A stretch of DNA of 64,000 bases from Vibrio sp. S9_S30. GTDB lineage: Bacteria > Pseudomonadota > Gammaproteobacteria > Enterobacterales > Vibrionaceae. The notes under the pieces are model-generated. The model saw only the letters and a list, made by a program, of their open reading frames with translations, ran no database searches and was not told the DNA's origin. Both the position numbers and the translations under genes were made by a program. The stretch spans positions 124,001 to 188,000 of the forward strand of contig NZ_JAAUWT010000010.1 of the NCBI RefSeq assembly GCF_014694455.1, given 5' to 3'. Below, piece after piece: positions 19,548 through 29,000 of the stretch (positions within the stretch are counted from its first letter, which is position 1; each line of letters opens with the position of its first letter).

Positions 19548-20600
19548 TTAATTTAACGTTGCGGAATAAAACCTATCGAGCGCCTGAATAGCTTGATTTA
19601 CATATTGCTCTTGGTCATAAAGATCAAAATGCGTTGCTCCTTGGATTTTCACCAACTCCGCATTCCCACCTTTTTCTTTACTCCTTTTAACAGCAACCTC
19701 ACTAAAGTAGGCGGACAAAGCTTCTGTACCAATTATCGCCATATAAGGAGTATTTGACAGTAATTCCATATGCTCCGAAGGATTAAAAGCATACCTAGTA
19801 TCAAGCGACATGGCAGCACGCATTGGTGTGTAGTTTACTGCTCCTCCACCCCTTTCAGGGTTGCGATAGTAATCTGCCGCTCTCACCCAAAATTCATTCA
19901 TACCCTTAGCACTTTCCTGACTTGGAATACCATCCACTAAGACAACCTCTCCGGTGTCAAAATATTTTTGGCGAGCTTCACTGGCAATATTTATTTGTTG
20001 TCGATATTGCTCAACGGGTGTTCCTTTTATTACATCCATATATTGAGTAGCCCCTCCCATTGCATAATCGGTAAAGTCTACAAACCCGCTCACGGTCGCA
20101 ACGGAATCAATACGCGTATCTTGCATCGCTGTTTGGAGACTGTAGCCTGCACCAGAACATAATCCCAATTCACCTACTCTGTTACTATCAACACCAGGGA
20201 AACGACGAATAAAGCTTATGGCACTTTTTATATCTTCAACTTTCATTGGCGCATTTTCCATTCCTCGGGGATACCCACCACTTTCACCGTAGGTACGATG
20301 ATCGAATGCCATTGTGATGTATCCTTTGAGAGCCAACTTCTCAGCGTATATTCCAGCAGTTTGTTCTTTCACACCACTCGCAGGAGTAATAACAACAATG
20401 GCTGGATAGCTCTTTGATGGCGTGTAATCAGGCGGCAGAAATACGTGCCCTGCGATGTGAGTATTTTCACTTAGGAATGATACTTTGTTCTTCCCGCTTT
20501 TCAGGTCTGCCCCTAAAAAATCATCATTAGCCATTACTAATGACGAGCCAAGAATTGCAGATGTTAATAACGATAAACTAAGCAGCTTGACGCTTTTCAT
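19548..20600 (-). CDS. Secreted alpha/beta hydrolase, dienelactone-hydrolase-like with cysteine nucleophile
   Basis: Periplasmic or exported hydrolase of 350 residues. The first 24 residues form a signal peptide (MKSVKLLSLSLLTSAILGSS). The fold is shown by VVITPASG (oxyanion loop), FDHRTYGESGG, the nucleophile elbow GLCSG with Cys148 in place of the usual serine, and the C-terminal GATHFDLY with the likely catalytic His324. A Cys at this position is known from dienelactone hydrolases and several YcjY-like proteins. Substrate unknown. A LysR regulator on the same strand lies 116 bp upstream, a plausible controller. Confidence 0.82.
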   Translation of the reverse strand: MKSVKLLSLSLLTSAILGSSLVMANDDFLGADLKSGKNKVSFLSENTHIAGHVFLPPDYTPSKSYPAIVVITPASGVKEQTAGIYAEKLALKGYITMAFDHRTYGESGGYPRGMENAPMKVEDIKSAISFIRRFPGVDSNRVGELGLCSGAGYSLQTAMQDTRIDSVATVSGFVDFTDYAMGGATQYMDVIKGTPVEQYRQQINIASEARQKYFDTGEVVLVDGIPSQESAKGMNEFWVRAADYYRNPERGGGAVNYTPMRAAMSLDTRYAFNPSEHMELLSNTPYMAIIGTEALSAYFSEVAVKRSKEKGGNAELVKIQGATHFDLYDQEQYVNQAIQALDRFYSATLN

Positions 20601-20716
20601 AAAGAACTCCTTCTGTGTTAACTGCCCACCTATCTTACGAAGTCGTTATTTCATGATATATACACTTAGAGGCACATCACTGTTCACTCATATTCACTAA
20701 TCACAACAAACGATCT

Positions 20717-21616
20717 TTATTCCATGTACTGTTGGAAATTAGAAACCACAAACTCGGAAAATGTCCTAAGCCTTATGGGTTGATGCTTATCTCGCGCATA
20801 CAGAACATAGAATGGAATAGAATCGATATACCAATCCTCAAATAAAGCGACGAGCAGCCCCTCCTCCAACTCTTGTCGGCAATAACATTCGGGTACTCGA
20901 ATAATACCGTTTCCGGCACATGCTGATCTCACCATGACTCTGCCATTTTTACAGGCAAGGTGACCTTTTATCTGAACCTCTTTTTTTTCCTTAGTGACTT
21001 TATGCCTGAATACCCAATGATTAACGGTTCCTGATACACACCGATGCGTGGCAAGATCACTTGGTAAAGTGGGTTTACCATACTTGATTAAATATTCTGG
21101 GCTAACGTAAGTTCCAATTGTAATGTTAGTCAGTTTCCTTGCTATCAAAGAAGAGTCTTCCAAGCTACCCATACGGAAAATAAAGTCATACTTCCCAGAA
21201 ATAATATTGACACGATCACTCGAAAAATCTAATTCGATATAAATATCAGGGTATAAGGTCATAAAGTCGTTAATCAAAAGAGCAACAATGTCTTCGGCAA
21301 GGTGTCCACCTACACAATTGATTTTTATAGCCCCTGTTAAAGAATCCGAACTCTCTAAAACATTTTCAATTGCATGGGATATAGCACGAAGAGAGTCCTT
21401 GCAACGATGGAAAAATGCTTCACCTTGTTGGGTAAGACATTGTGTTCGAGTTGTTCTTAAAAGTAACGTAACACCTAGCGCGGTTTCCAACTGCACCAAT
21501 TGTTTAGATACATTTGAACGAGAACACATCAGTCTCTCACTCGCTTTTGTAAAGCTTCCCTCTTCAACAAGCACCACAAATGTTCTGATATCGGAAAGAC
21601 TTGGATGATTTTTCAT
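20717..21616 (-). CDS. LysR-family transcriptional regulator
   Basis: The 299-residue protein has the LysR N-terminal winged helix-turn-helix (SFTKASERLMCSRSNVSKQL, about residues 20-45), a linker helix and a periplasmic-binding-protein-like effector domain from about residue 92. It resembles the broad group that controls oxidoreductase and hydrolase genes. It is transcribed in the same direction as the secreted hydrolase immediately downstream. The effector is unknown. Confidence 0.88.
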   Translation of the reverse strand: MKNHPSLSDIRTFVVLVEEGSFTKASERLMCSRSNVSKQLVQLETALGVTLLLRTTRTQCLTQQGEAFFHRCKDSLRAISHAIENVLESSDSLTGAIKINCVGGHLAEDIVALLINDFMTLYPDIYIELDFSSDRVNIISGKYDFIFRMGSLEDSSLIARKLTNITIGTYVSPEYLIKYGKPTLPSDLATHRCVSGTVNHWVFRHKVTKEKKEVQIKGHLACKNGRVMVRSACAGNGIIRVPECYCRQELEEGLLVALFEDWYIDSIPFYVLYARDKHQPIRLRTFSEFVVSNFQQYME

Positions 21617-21801
21617 AGCAAACAGCGCGTCTTAAGGTCGGCTGACCTGAGTAAATAAGAATTGTCATGTAAGAGCGCTAACTAATACTGAAATCATTGG
21701 TTAAATGTCAATCACCTAGATTGAATATCAACCTATTGAAAGAAGGTAATCGTTCAAGCTGAGACACGTTTGCCAAATTTGAGAGAGTGGAATGAAAGAA
21801 A

Positions 21802-21828
21802 AACCCCTTCCTCAGTAAGGAAGGGGTT
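21802..21828 (-). terminator. Terminator of the Tim44-like gene
   Basis: AACCCCTTCCT (21802-21812) pairs perfectly with AGGAAGGGGTT (21818-21828). On the minus strand it is followed by TTTCTTTC, 23 bp after the gene's stop. Confidence 0.82.
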
Positions 21829-21850
21829 AGCTGTAAAGACCAAATTGAGC

Positions 21851-22723
21851 TTAAGCTTGAATACCCACGATCAACCACGGTGCATTAGGTTGTGTTAGGT
21901 CACGCTCTAAATGCCATACATCGGTGATGTCTTCTTCTACGCCTTCCGCTGTGTCACGGTAGCGACCACTGAATTGAAGGCTTAACTGTGCAGACGTTGC
22001 GTTGTGGTCCGCGCGAACAATTTCAGCGTCAACATACATGACATCCGTATGCTGTTCGCCTTCCAGTTTTGCACGTTCTGCCGATAAATCATCGAACAAA
22101 CCCGGAGAAACGTACTCACGAATGGTTTCTAATTCGTTGTAGTTCCATGCACCTTGCAGTTTACGATAGTGATCACGAGAGCCATTCACAAATGCAGCGT
22201 GGTCAAAACCCAGCGGGTAATTATGAGGGACATCACTGTCACTGGCTGCACCGAACCCACCAGACAACGGCTGAGTTTGCTCGAAGTTATGAACGTTCGG
22301 TTGCTGTTGTGGTTCAAACGTATTGCGGTTTGCGCCAGAATAAGCGGGTTGCTGTTGATTCATACTTCCCTGTTTAGACGCAAGCAAACCTTTCATTAGT
22401 TTGAAAATAACAAAGGCAATCAATCCCATGATAAGGATATCCATAAACTGGATACCTTCAAACGCACCGCCAAAGAATGCCGCTAATAAGCCGCCCGCAA
22501 GGAGACCTCCTAGCAAACCACCCATTAGGCCTTTTTTACCGCTGGTTTGTTTACCCTGATCGTTACCGATGGTGTTTGTGTTCTGTTGTTGCTGTTTTGG
22601 AGCCGGTGCCGTTTTGTAGCTTTTACCAAATGATTTACCACCACCGAATTTCTTTGCTTCAGCAATCGGTGCAGCGGTGACAGAAATCATCAATAAAGCG
22701 ACAAACGCAAATAATCGTTTCAT
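21851..22723 (-). CDS. Tim44-like domain membrane protein
   Basis: The 290-residue protein has an N-terminal signal or anchor sequence (MKRLFAFVALLMISVTAAPI), a Gly/Gln-rich stretch (FGGGKSFGKSY and later Gln runs), Gly-rich hydrophobic segments around residues 65-115 (GLMGGLLGGLLAGGLLAAFF), and a C-terminal Tim44-like/NTF2-like domain from about residue 165 (GFDHAAFVNGSRDHYRKLQG) ending in WLIVGIQA. Bacterial members are widespread in proteobacteria; their role is unproven, with membrane attachment of the Tim44 domain the common feature. It is monocistronic with its own terminator. Confidence 0.83.
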   Translation of the reverse strand: MKRLFAFVALLMISVTAAPIAEAKKFGGGKSFGKSYKTAPAPKQQQQNTNTIGNDQGKQTSGKKGLMGGLLGGLLAGGLLAAFFGGAFEGIQFMDILIMGLIAFVIFKLMKGLLASKQGSMNQQQPAYSGANRNTFEPQQQPNVHNFEQTQPLSGGFGAASDSDVPHNYPLGFDHAAFVNGSRDHYRKLQGAWNYNELETIREYVSPGLFDDLSAERAKLEGEQHTDVMYVDAEIVRADHNATSAQLSLQFSGRYRDTAEGVEEDITDVWHLERDLTQPNAPWLIVGIQA

Positions 22724-22976
22724 CGTTATTTTCTCTTAATTCTGGTTTTAACAGGTATGTACATATGGGCACTCAAGTGAAAATCAAGGTGGCACAGGTA
22801 CTTTAAGAATCATAGCCGCAAGTTACTAACAATAAAATACGTGCAACACAAATGTGTGTGTCAGGATATTGCTAACATCAGGATACGTATCTCATTGGGA
22901 AACGGCATGACTGCACATGCATACTCTTCGACACCGCCCAGATTACAGTAATTTGAGCTAACAGGTGTTTATCGTC
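22724..22976. other. Gene-free spacer upstream of the TetR promoter
   Basis: Divergent spacer between the Tim44-like gene and the TetR gene, without open frames of protein character. It should contain the Tim44-like gene's promoter; no strong repeat was seen outside the TetR control region. Confidence 0.4.
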
Positions 22977-23005
22977 TTGACCCCTATATAAGCGACACTT
23001 AAAAT
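22977..23005 (+). promoter_or_regulatory. Sigma-70 promoter of the tetR-acyltransferase operon
   Basis: TTGACC (22977-22982), a 17-nt spacer and TAAAAT (23000-23005) form a near-consensus promoter. It ends directly at the operator palindrome, so repressor binding would cover the transcription start. Confidence 0.75.
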
Positions 23006-23022
23006 AATGAACATTGTTCATT
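23006..23022. promoter_or_regulatory. TetR-type operator palindrome
   Basis: AATGAACATTGTTCATT is a perfect 17-bp palindrome around a single central base. It abuts the -10 box and ends 15 bp before the preferred tetR start codon. This is the layout of an autorepressed TetR gene. Confidence 0.75.
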
Positions 23023-23037
23023 TTAACACACTCAATC

Positions 23038-23634
23038 ATGGCCAGACGTAACGATCATACACGTGAAGAATTGATAGCACTTACCCTCGATAACGTGAAA
23101 TCTTTCCTTGAAGAAAAACCCCACCATGAACTCAGCCTCCGAAAGATTGCCAATATGATTGGTTATGTCCCTAGCACTCTCGTGAATGTATTTGGTAATT
23201 ACAATTTGGTACTTTTACAAGCCGTTGCACAAACTTTGGATGAGCTATCGCAGCAAGCAGAAAAAGCCGTCGAAGATGCTCAACATCCCATTGATGCCCT
23301 ACATAAGCTGGCATATTGTTATCACGATTTTGCTTTGGCGCATCCATATCGTTGGCAACTGATCTTTCAACACACGATGAACGGAGAAGAATTACCCACT
23401 TGGCAGTCCGAACGAATCGATAAAATGACGGGCATGCTTGAAAGCTTGATTCAAATGATCACCCCTGAAGGGTCTGAGCAGAACGTGGTTGAAGCCAGTC
23501 GAGTTCTTTGGGCTGGGGTACACGGAATTACCTTGCTTAGCGTCGATGATAAGTTCTTTTCCGCGTCTCCAGTCGATGGCAAAATTTTGATCGATAACTT
23601 ACTGTCCAACTATTTAGCTAACTGGCAAGCATAA
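23038..23634 (+). CDS. TetR-family transcriptional regulator
   Basis: DNA-binding repressor of 198 residues. The start at 23038 (MARRNDHTREELIAL) is chosen because the longer frame from a TTG at 23014 begins inside the operator palindrome. The N-terminal helix-turn-helix is recognisable (LSLRKIANMIGYVPSTLVNV), with a helical C-terminal domain that includes HPYRWQLIFQH and WAGVHGITLL, typical of the TetR C-terminal WHG group. The downstream transporter-acyltransferase gene starts 9 bp after its stop, so it probably represses both. The ligand is unknown; a fatty acyl or lipid compound is inferred only from the partner. Confidence 0.9.
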   Translation: MARRNDHTREELIALTLDNVKSFLEEKPHHELSLRKIANMIGYVPSTLVNVFGNYNLVLLQAVAQTLDELSQQAEKAVEDAQHPIDALHKLAYCYHDFALAHPYRWQLIFQHTMNGEELPTWQSERIDKMTGMLESLIQMITPEGSEQNVVEASRVLWAGVHGITLLSVDDKFFSASPVDGKILIDNLLSNYLANWQA

Positions 23635-23643
23635 GGATTTTGA

Positions 23644-25518
23644 ATGCCTAAACAGCACCCGTCTTTAATGACACAAAAGCGCTTCCTCCCGTATTTTATC
23701 ACTCAATTTTTTGGCGCATTTAACGACAACATCTTTAAAAATGTTCTGTTGTTATTTGTTGCTTTCGCCGGAGCCGAAGCCCTTCCTGTATCAAGTAACT
23801 TGTTCATTAATCTTGCGGCTGGTTTGTTCATTCTGCCTTTCTTTTTGTTTTCCGCTTCCGCAGGGGTCTTAGCCGATAAATACGAAAAAAGCGCCTATAT
23901 ACGGAAAGTGAAGTTAGCCGAAATTACCATCATGATACTGGGCGCTATTGCCTTTGTGGCAGAAAGCTACTTGATATTACTGATTTTACTCTTCTTGATG
24001 GGCACACAATCTGCTTTTTTCGGCCCTGTTAAATACGCATTGCTCCCTCAGCACCTCAAACGTAATGAGCTCGTTCCAGGTAATGCCTTGGTAGAGACAG
24101 GGACTTTTCTCGCCATTCTACTGGGTACCTTAGGAGCAGGCATAATTGCGTCGGTTGATCATGCCACCACAGTAGCCGCCCTATGTGTTGTCGGGTTTGC
24201 GTGTTGTGGTTACGTCGCGAGCCGTTCCATTCCGGAAGCCGCCCCCAACGCACCGGATGTCGAGTTTAAGTGGCGTCCAGTATCACAAACCAAAAACACA
24301 TTAGCGATAGCAAAGCGTGATCGCGTCGTTTTCCAAGCCATTATGGCTATTAGCTGGTTCTGGTTCCTTGGCGCAAGTTACCTCACCCAGTTTCCCAATT
24401 ACACTAAGCTGCATTTAAATGGCAACGAAAGTGCAGTATCGCTCTTGCTTGCGCTGTTTTCAGTGGGTATCGCCATTGGTTCAATGGCCTGCGACCGAAT
24501 ATCCAAGCATAAATTGGAACCTGGTATCGTACCTGTTGGTAGCTTTGGTATCAGCGTTTTTGGGGTTATGCTAGCGTCATTTACACCGGAATCTTTGCCG
24601 ATATTCACCGATTTTATGAGCTTCCTTACCTACCCTGAACTTTGGCCGGTGTTCTTTAGCTTACTGATGCTGGGTGCGTCAGGGGGCTTATTTATTGTTC
24701 CGCTGTATACATTGATGCAAACACAAGCTCGCGAAAGTGAACGAGCCCAAATCATTGCCGCAAACAACATTTATAATTCCATTTACATGGTCGGAAGCGC
24801 AGTGTTGGGTATTGTGTGTCTTAGCGTGCTCGAACTTTCTATTCCAACATTATTTCTGCTTTTAGCCATATTGAATGTATTTGTCGCCACATACGTATAC
24901 TGGCAAGTGCCGATGTTCTTGTCGCGATTGGTGTTATGGATGTTTACCCACACCATGTACCGGGTTAAGCACAAGAACCTGACAAACATCCCCAAAGAAG
25001 GGGGAGCATTAATTGTCTGCAACCACGTAAGCTATATGGATGCCCTGCTGATGATTGGCGCGTGCAAACGCCAAATACGGTTTGTTATGGAAGAGGAATA
25101 CGCGCATTTCCCTCCCATCAAAACACTATTAGAAAATGGCGGCGTCATTGCGATAGATGGCACCAACAGCCGCTCTGTTCGCCAAGCGTTTAATGAAGTT
25201 AAAGAAGCATTAAATAATGGCGACGTCGTTTGCATTTTCCCAGAAGGTCGATTGACCAATGATGGCAACATGAACCCATTTATGCGGGGGATGGACTTGA
25301 TCCTAAGACGCTCGCCAGTGCCTGTTATTCCAATGGCTCTTAAAGGGCTATGGGGCAGCTACTTTAGCCGTTCTAAAGATGGCCGAGCCTGCCATGGCTT
25401 CCCACGGCGCTTTTGGTCTAAGGTTGAGATTGAAGCGGGGCAACCAGTTCAACCAAAAGATGCCACCACTGACTACATGTTTGAAAAAGTGTCGGAACTT
25501 CGCGGTGACTGGCGCTGA
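23644..25518 (+). CDS. Fused MFS lysophospholipid transporter (LplT-like) and PlsC-type acyltransferase
   Basis: Membrane protein of 624 residues joining two activities. Residues about 10-425 are a 12-helix major-facilitator transporter starting RFLPYFITQFFGAFNDNIFK, an LplT-type start. From about residue 440 there is a glycerophospholipid acyltransferase domain with the HX4D motif (NHVSYMD, His near residue 461) and FPEGRLT. LplT flips lysophospholipids inward and Aas-type enzymes reacylate them. Here the acyl-ACP synthetase domain found C-terminal in longer fusions is absent, so the acyl donor must come from elsewhere. It is co-transcribed with the TetR gene. Confidence 0.88.
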   Translation: MPKQHPSLMTQKRFLPYFITQFFGAFNDNIFKNVLLLFVAFAGAEALPVSSNLFINLAAGLFILPFFLFSASAGVLADKYEKSAYIRKVKLAEITIMILGAIAFVAESYLILLILLFLMGTQSAFFGPVKYALLPQHLKRNELVPGNALVETGTFLAILLGTLGAGIIASVDHATTVAALCVVGFACCGYVASRSIPEAAPNAPDVEFKWRPVSQTKNTLAIAKRDRVVFQAIMAISWFWFLGASYLTQFPNYTKLHLNGNESAVSLLLALFSVGIAIGSMACDRISKHKLEPGIVPVGSFGISVFGVMLASFTPESLPIFTDFMSFLTYPELWPVFFSLLMLGASGGLFIVPLYTLMQTQARESERAQIIAANNIYNSIYMVGSAVLGIVCLSVLELSIPTLFLLLAILNVFVATYVYWQVPMFLSRLVLWMFTHTMYRVKHKNLTNIPKEGGALIVCNHVSYMDALLMIGACKRQIRFVMEEEYAHFPPIKTLLENGGVIAIDGTNSRSVRQAFNEVKEALNNGDVVCIFPEGRLTNDGNMNPFMRGMDLILRRSPVPVIPMALKGLWGSYFSRSKDGRACHGFPRRFWSKVEIEAGQPVQPKDATTDYMFEKVSELRGDWR

Positions 25519-25575
25519 TCGACATTACGCTTACAATCAAGACGCTTACAATCAACTCTTCTGGTATTAACATTC

Positions 25576-25600
25576 AAAAGAGCGGCTTGACCGCTCTTTT
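25576..25600. terminator. Bidirectional terminator, acyltransferase fusion / menE
   Basis: AAAAGAGCGG (25576-25585) pairs with CCGCTCTTTT (25591-25600) across a 5-nt loop. The stem touches the menE stop codon. Confidence 0.85.
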
Positions 25601-26952
25601 TAGCTTCGATTATCAAGCCACCTTGCCAACCATCGCCTAGAGACTTTGACCCCATTAGCTTTAGCACCGCTTGGCATCAAATAATATTCAATCGGCCACT
25701 TGAATTTCTCCAACTTACTTGCCAGTGTGTGTTCATAGTATTCATTAGGCTGTAGAACATCCGTATCCAATACAGCGACTGGTCTGAAACCGTATATTTC
25801 ATCTTTTACTGGGATGACGGCGGCGGCTCGGACATCAAAACAAGCGGTAAGAACCACTTCAATTTCTTCGCAATGGATATTCTCACCTCCCGAGATAAAG
25901 CGGTTATCTTTGCGCCCAACGACGATCAGTTCATCTTCTTCGACGTAGCCTAAGTCTCCAGTTGGATACCATCCATTCTCGTTTTGTAGGTTCACAATCT
26001 TCCCGTGTCGATAATATCCCATGGACATCGTATCCCCTCTCAACCAGATCTCTCCGTCGACACATTGTAGTTCTCGGTGCGGCAAAACCCTACCTGATGA
26101 AGACCATTGATTGGTGCGTTTTGCGGTCACTGTTGAGGCGGCTTCGGTCAGACCATACCCTATCCAAGTGTCGATGCCCTGCCTCTGTGCTTCGTCAATT
26201 AATGCCTTGGGTATATGGCTTCCCCCTAGAAGCACCCTTTTCAGTACACCCATATCTTCGCTTTCGAGAAGCCGGTTTAACTGAGTAGACACCAGCGATG
26301 CGTGAGTGACCAACCGCAAATCATGAAGCCAGCCTTTTGTGGTGGGAACGACCAACGTGGCACCGGCGATCAACCAACGCCAAACAATAGCGAGCCCTGA
26401 TACGTGATAGAGCGGTAAGCTGAGTAACCATGAGTCACCGGATTTAAATTCAAACTGACTCAACAGCCCTGTGGCGGATAAAATGTGATTGGATTCAGTA
26501 TGGGCGACCGCTTTTGGATCGCCCGTGGTTCCAGAGGTGAAAATCAAACTCGACAAAGCAGGTATTGCCTTTGTGGGAACAAAATTATCCGATTTTAAGC
26601 GCTCCCATTCTCCAGAGGGGTTTTGCTCAAACACCAATGCGGGAGCAACGGATGCCAATTTTTTCTTGATGATCTCTTCGGGAGAGGGCGCGATAGGAAC
26701 AAAGGTAGCCCCCACTTCTTGGCAGCTCAGCGCAGTTTCGACAAGAAAGCCATCATTTTTCCCAATACACGCTATCACATCCCCAGCAGTGGCCCCCTGC
26801 TCAATCAAAGATTCGCTACGAACAATCACCTTATTCAGTAGTGCTGCCCACGTTATATTTTCATCGTCATTTACCAGTGCGATGTCATTAGAGCGCGTTT
26901 TCGCCCATTGACGCAGTAAAGACCCGTGTTTCAGTAGCGCGTTCTGTGGCAA
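25600..26952 (-). CDS. menE: o-Succinylbenzoate--CoA ligase
   Basis: Activates o-succinylbenzoate with ATP and CoA in menaquinone synthesis. The 450-residue adenylate-forming enzyme has the P-loop-like TSGTTGDPKAVAH, GYGLTEAASTVTAKR and the hinge region GDLGYVEEDELIVVGRKDNR, with a somewhat short C-terminal domain as is normal for MenE. The start codon is TTG (26950-26952), with AGGA 7 nt upstream. It is the last gene of the men operon, 100 bp after menC; that spacer is made of short tandem repeats. Confidence 0.94.
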   Translation of the reverse strand: MPQNALLKHGSLLRQWAKTRSNDIALVNDDENITWAALLNKVIVRSESLIEQGATAGDVIACIGKNDGFLVETALSCQEVGATFVPIAPSPEEIIKKKLASVAPALVFEQNPSGEWERLKSDNFVPTKAIPALSSLIFTSGTTGDPKAVAHTESNHILSATGLLSQFEFKSGDSWLLSLPLYHVSGLAIVWRWLIAGATLVVPTTKGWLHDLRLVTHASLVSTQLNRLLESEDMGVLKRVLLGGSHIPKALIDEAQRQGIDTWIGYGLTEAASTVTAKRTNQWSSSGRVLPHRELQCVDGEIWLRGDTMSMGYYRHGKIVNLQNENGWYPTGDLGYVEEDELIVVGRKDNRFISGGENIHCEEIEVVLTACFDVRAAAVIPVKDEIYGFRPVAVLDTDVLQPNEYYEHTLASKLEKFKWPIEYYLMPSGAKANGVKVSRRWLARWLDNRS

Positions 26953-26987
26953 TGATATGTCCTGTTAAAATAAAGTGTCTTGTAACG

Positions 26988-27058
26988 ATATAACGTCTTT
27001 TGGCAATATAACGTCTTTTGACAGTAAAAAGCCTTTGGCAATAAAGAGCCTTCTAGCA
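26988..27058. repeat. 18-nt tandem repeats filling the menC-menE spacer
   Basis: ATATAACGTCTTTTGGCA (26988-27005) is followed directly by ATATAACGTCTTTTGACA (27006-27023; one mismatch), then by degenerate copies at 27024-27040 (17 nt) and 27041-27058. A weaker copy may precede at 26970-26987. The array runs into the menC stop codon (27053-27055). Confidence 0.75.
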
Positions 27059-28039
27059 CTGAAATACGAGTTCTTGGGAGTCAAGCGATGTAATGGGTAA
27101 AGACGACCCAGGCCAAGGCACTTCGAGTTGTGACGCAAATAAGCTCAGTGTGTCCAACCCCGGTACACTTCTCGGTGTTAGCCAGTGCGCCAAACGAGCG
27201 AGTTGATTGAGCCCTAAACTGGATTCCAACGATGAACTAATGACACTGGATATGCCCAGTTTTTCTGCTTGTTTCACCAACGCGGCACAACGCTCAATCG
27301 AACCAATCAAACTGGGCTTAATCACCACACTTTTCACCCCTGTCAGCTCAGATAATTTGAAGCCTTTCTCTTTCACCGCATGTTGAAGTGTTTCATCCCA
27401 CGCAATAGCAATGCCTGTATCCATAGCGAATGCGAGACTGTCCCCCGGTTTCTTACAGGGCTCTTCTAAAAAGGCGATGCGCTGCCTGTATGAAGGGTTT
27501 ACATGACTCGCGAACTTACGCGCTTCTTCTGGCGACCACGATCGATTGGCATCCAGACGAAGCGATAAATCGGGGATGGACTCTAGAAACAGGTTCACCA
27601 ACATGCCATCGCGAATGGGCTCATAAAGCCCGACTTTGATTTTGGCCACTTTTTCACCCTGTATTTGGCTAAGAATAAGCAGCAACTCGTCAGGGTCCCC
27701 CGTACAAAGCGGTGCCACACTGTAATTGCCGTTTTCGGGCAACCCACCAGCCAACTCCATTTGAGCAATAGATAATCCAAAAGCAACCGATGGGAACAGG
27801 TCATCTAATTTCAATGCCCTCTCTTTTGCCCAAAGTTCGAGTGCTTGTTGTAATTGCTCTCCTGCTTCATCAACACTTTCTTGGCTCACACCCGGAAGAG
27901 GCGCGACTTCGCCGTATCCAGTTTTCCCATCTTCGGAGAGCTCGATAATCCAGCCGTCTCGTTGCGGAAGCTTTAGATTGCGTAATATCACTCCGCTATC
28001 CATAGCCAGTTGATACCTATAAAGCTTTACATTTCGCAT
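27053..28039 (-). CDS. menC: o-Succinylbenzoate synthase
   Basis: Enolase-superfamily enzyme that dehydrates SHCHC to o-succinylbenzoate, the step after MenH. The 328-residue length is usual. KIKVG carries the catalytic lysine on the second barrel strand; RLDANRSW and FLEEPC supply metal ligands; VIKPSL carries the second lysine. It lies 94 bp after menB in the same operon. AGGGACAG precedes the ATG at 28039. Confidence 0.95.
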   Translation of the reverse strand: MRNVKLYRYQLAMDSGVILRNLKLPQRDGWIIELSEDGKTGYGEVAPLPGVSQESVDEAGEQLQQALELWAKERALKLDDLFPSVAFGLSIAQMELAGGLPENGNYSVAPLCTGDPDELLLILSQIQGEKVAKIKVGLYEPIRDGMLVNLFLESIPDLSLRLDANRSWSPEEARKFASHVNPSYRQRIAFLEEPCKKPGDSLAFAMDTGIAIAWDETLQHAVKEKGFKLSELTGVKSVVIKPSLIGSIERCAALVKQAEKLGISSVISSSLESSLGLNQLARLAHWLTPRSVPGLDTLSLFASQLEVPWPGSSLPITSLDSQELVFQC

Positions 28040-28133
28040 TGCGCTGTCCCTTTCCTACCTAACTGCGTGGCAAATTACTTTCAAATAACTTGATTTTATT
28101 GGGCATAATTTGCCATTGACGTTGTTATACCTA

Positions 28134-29000
28134 TTATGGATTGCGAGGAAACTTATCAAAATCTGGGCGGCGTTTCTCATTGAACGCATTTCTCCCTTCT
28201 TGCCCTTCATCCGTCATGTAAAACATCATAGTTGCGTTGCCCGCGAGCTCTTGAAGACCAGCTTGCCCATCGCAATCCGCATTTAGTGCAGCTTTCAAAC
28301 AGCGCAGTGCCATGGGGCTATGTTGCAATGTTTCTCGACACCAACGCACCGTTTCCTTTTCTAGGTTTTCAATGGGGACTACGGTATTCACTAACCCCAT
28401 ATCCAGTGCTTCTTGAGCATCGTAGAATCGGCACAAAAACCATATCTCACGAGCCTTTTTCTGCCCCACAATTCGCGCCATGTAAGATGCGCCCCAACCG
28501 CCATCAAACGACCCCACTTTGGGTCCAGTTTGGCCAAACTGCGCATTCTCGGCGGCAATGGTCAAGTCGCACATCATATGGAGTACATGCCCCCCTCCTA
28601 CCGCGTAACCTGCTACCGAAGCAATCACGGGTTTGGGGCATGTTCTTATCTGGCGCTGGAAGTCGAGTACATTCAAATGATGCGTACCGTCATCATCTTG
28701 ATAGCCCCCATAGTCACCCCGAATTTTCTGATCGCCACCACTGCAAAAAGCGTCGTCACCCAGCCCAGTTAGGATGATTGCGCCTACTTTACTGTCGTAC
28801 CGAGCATCCGCCAGAGCGTGAATCATTTCGGTCACCGTTTGCGGTCTAAACGCATTTCGTACTTGGGGGCGAGCGATGGTAATTTTGGCGATGCCGTCCG
28901 ATGACTTATCGTAATAAATATCTTCATAACCATTGTTCGAGTTCACCCACTCGACAGGAGCGTATAGCTCCTCTTCTGTAATACCGACCGTTCTTGCCAT
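28134..29000 (-). CDS. menB: 1,4-Dihydroxy-2-naphthoyl-CoA synthase portion (MenB), likely own start
   Basis: Crotonase-family enzyme that closes the naphthoquinone ring of o-succinylbenzoyl-CoA. From the ATG at 29000 ([18 protein letters not shown]) it is 288 residues, close to the 285 of E. coli MenB, and the similarity is very high: [13 protein letters not shown], the oxyanion segment [30 protein letters not shown] and the C-terminal [18 protein letters not shown] lies just upstream of this ATG. Whether it is made alone, as the C-terminal half of the MenH-MenB frame, or both, cannot be told from sequence. Confidence 0.85.
   Translation of the reverse strand: MARTVGITEEELYAPVEWVNSNNGYEDIYYDKSSDGIAKITIARPQVRNAFRPQTVTEMIHALADARYDSKVGAIILTGLGDDAFCSGGDQKIRGDYGGYQDDDGTHHLNVLDFQRQIRTCPKPVIASVAGYAVGGGHVLHMMCDLTIAAENAQFGQTGPKVGSFDGGWGASYMARIVGQKKAREIWFLCRFYDAQEALDMGLVNTVVPIENLEKETVRWCRETLQHSPMALRCLKAALNADCDGQAGLQELAGNATMMFYMTDEGQEGRNAFNEKRRPDFDKFPRNP

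Noticed and set aside
26988..27058. CRISPR-like array
   Set aside because: The repeats are contiguous with no spacers and are degenerate; no cas genes are in the window. The same applies to 35150-35239 and 59733-59792.
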